Assembly (NCBI GenBank): GCA_030835005.1
Contig: JAUQWT010000162.1
Coordinates: forward strand, 1-7,582
Direction: 5' to 3'
Source: Ignavibacteria bacterium
Lineage (GTDB): Bacteria; Bacteroidota; Ignavibacteria; Tepidaquicellales; OLB5
Length of the DNA stretch: 7,582 nucleotides
Shown piece by piece: positions 6,849 to 7,582 of the stretch. The translations under genes were made by a program, and so were the position numbers. The notes under the pieces were generated by a model, which saw only the letters and a program-made list of their open reading frames with translations, ran no database searches and was not told where the DNA came from. The stretch's first letter is position 1; each line of letters opens with the position of its first letter.

Positions 6849-6861
6849 AATAACACTCTTC
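6825..6861 (-). terminator. Intrinsic terminator of the type IX secreted protein gene
   Basis: On the minus strand the perfect 12-bp arms GAAGAGTGTTAT (6861-6850) and ATAACACTCTTC (6843-6832) enclose a 6-base loop. They are followed at once by seven T (6831-6825). This is the classic Rho-independent layout, 31 bases after the stop of the secreted-protein gene. The plus-strand side has no T-run, so it acts in one direction. The stem is moderate in G-C content but perfectly paired. Confidence 0.85.
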
Positions 6862-6892
6862 CTTCTAAATGTAAACCGTGTTTTCAGTGATT

Positions 6893-7582
6893 TTATTTGA
6901 CCAGGAACATCTTCTTGGTTTGTGTAAAATCACCTGCAGAAAGCCTGTAGAAATATGGTCCGCTTGCATAATTCGAAGCATTCCAATTTACAATATATGT
7001 ACCTGAACTCTTGTATTCATTCACCAAAGTAGCAACTTCTTTTCCAACAATATCATAAATCTTCAAAGTAACTTCTGCATTTTTCGGTATCGAGTACTCA
7101 ATAGTTGTACTTGGATTGAACGGATTTGGATAATTCTGGGAAAGCTCATAGGATTTTGGCAATGTCAGATCATCCATATTTACACTTGGAGTATTACCAC
7201 CCGGATTATCGTCGTAGATTATCAGATCAATAACACCATCAGCGCTGTAATTCAATGATGTAGAAACACTAGAAGAAATCTGGTTTGATAATCTCAGAAT
7301 AAAGACTCTAGCCTTAAAATAGATCATTTGAAGAATTGCAGCAAAATCCTGTCCGTTCTGCAATCTAAGCTGAGCCTGCTGAAGTCTATAAATCAGGATA
7401 TTACCCTGGTTTGGTGCAATCTGGTTATCAGCAATCAGGTCAATTACACCATCTACCATGTTGCCAATGCTGCCGGCCGGAGTTACGTCAGCAGTAGTAA
7501 AGCTAAAGTAAACCGAAGGAGCACTCCATCCTTCATTGCTGCAGGCAAAAACTCTCCAATAATAAGTTACATTAGGTTCGGT
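6893..7582 (-). CDS. Secreted protein with FnIII end, FIMAH-like domain and type IX sorting domain (5' end missing)
   Basis: The reading frame stays open to the window edge, so the start lies outside. An ATG at 7459 is internal, because coding sequence continues upstream. The visible 229 residues begin with the end of a fibronectin type III domain (VTYYWRVFACSNEGWSAPS and FSFTT, about residues 5-30). From about 40 to 122 comes a helical region, with QIAPNQGNILIYRLQQAQLR and LQNGQDFAAI. Its pattern resembles the FIMAH (formerly FIVAR-like) domain of cell-surface proteins. A Gly/Asn/Asp linker leads to the C-terminal type IX sorting domain, with NYPNPFNPSTTIEYSIP at about 150-166, DIVGKEVATLVN, ASGPYFYRL and the Lys end. 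Such domains route proteins through the outer membrane by the type IX system and are then usually cleaved off. The substrate or partner cannot be told from this fragment. A strong terminator follows. Confidence 0.88.
   Translation of the reverse strand, partial: TEPNVTYYWRVFACSNEGWSAPSVYFSFTTADVTPAGSIGNMVDGVIDLIADNQIAPNQGNILIYRLQQAQLRLQNGQDFAAILQMIYFKARVFILRLSNQISSSVSTSLNYSADGVIDLIIYDDNPGGNTPSVNMDDLTLPKSYELSQNYPNPFNPSTTIEYSIPKNAEVTLKIYDIVGKEVATLVNEYKSSGTYIVNWNASNYASGPYFYRLSAGDFTQTKKMFLVK
7221..7453 (-). repeat. Short direct repeat encoding DGVIDLI twice
   Basis: The 20-base segments at 7221-7240 and 7434-7453 match at 18 positions and start 213 bases (71 codons) apart, in the same reading frame. 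Each encodes the core of DGVIDLI, once before and once after the helical segment of the type IX secreted protein. It is either the similar first and last helices of one domain or the trace of a partial duplication. Confidence 0.6.

Noticed and set aside
6657..6890. Plus-strand 77-codon frame over the kinase start and terminator
   Set aside because: It is antisense to the kinase N-terminus, runs through the terminator hairpin and has no recognisable domain.
7457..7459. ATG as the true start of the type IX secreted protein
   Set aside because: The frame continues upstream to the window edge and encodes a clear fibronectin type III ending, so this Met is internal.
1..7582. CRISPR array, tRNA or rRNA gene, insertion sequence, prophage or toxin-antitoxin module
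   Set aside because: No regularly spaced repeats, cloverleaf-like segments, transposase or integrase motifs, or small paired genes were seen on either strand.

Overview
The window looks like ordinary chromosomal DNA from an AT-rich bacterium of the Fibrobacterota-Chlorobi-Bacteroidota group, most likely Ignavibacteria. The best evidence is the incomplete gene at the right end. Its protein finishes in a type IX secretion sorting domain with the YPNPFNPST signature, which is very common in Ignavibacteria. Most start codons also lack a good Shine-Dalgarno sequence, and one upstream region holds a TAnnTTTG element of the Bacteroidota promoter type. Both fit this placement. The phylum assignment is an inference.

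Left part (1-2820, + strand): a short leader is followed by three genes in the same direction, probably one transcription unit. They are a GatB/YqeY-domain protein, a secreted protein of seven tetratricopeptide repeats, and the membrane-anchored nuclease-fold protein RmuC. The middle gap holds a small hairpin and two very short overlapping reading frames.

Middle part (2821-4680): a type II NADH:quinone dehydrogenase on the - strand meets rmuC stop codon to stop codon with no base between them. A 216-base divergent intergenic region with candidate promoters for both directions then leads to a YjbQ/UPF0047 family gene on the + strand.

Right part (4681-7582, - strand): a large soluble sensor histidine kinase (GAF-PAS-GAF-HisKA_2-HATPase) lies convergent to yjbQ. 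Upstream of it is the 3' portion of a secreted multidomain protein (end of a fibronectin type III domain, a FIMAH-like helical domain, the type IX sorting domain). A strong intrinsic terminator for that gene sits directly before the kinase start, so the kinase needs its own promoter or readthrough.

The genes cover respiration, DNA maintenance, signalling and cell-surface export and do not form one obvious pathway. I found no CRISPR array, RNA gene, insertion sequence, phage gene or defence cluster, and nothing that amounts to a clear new system. The observations most worth checking are the terminator/promoter overlap before the kinase, the eukaryote-like type II NADH dehydrogenase, the terminator-free convergent junctions, and the duplicated DGVIDLI motif in the secreted protein.
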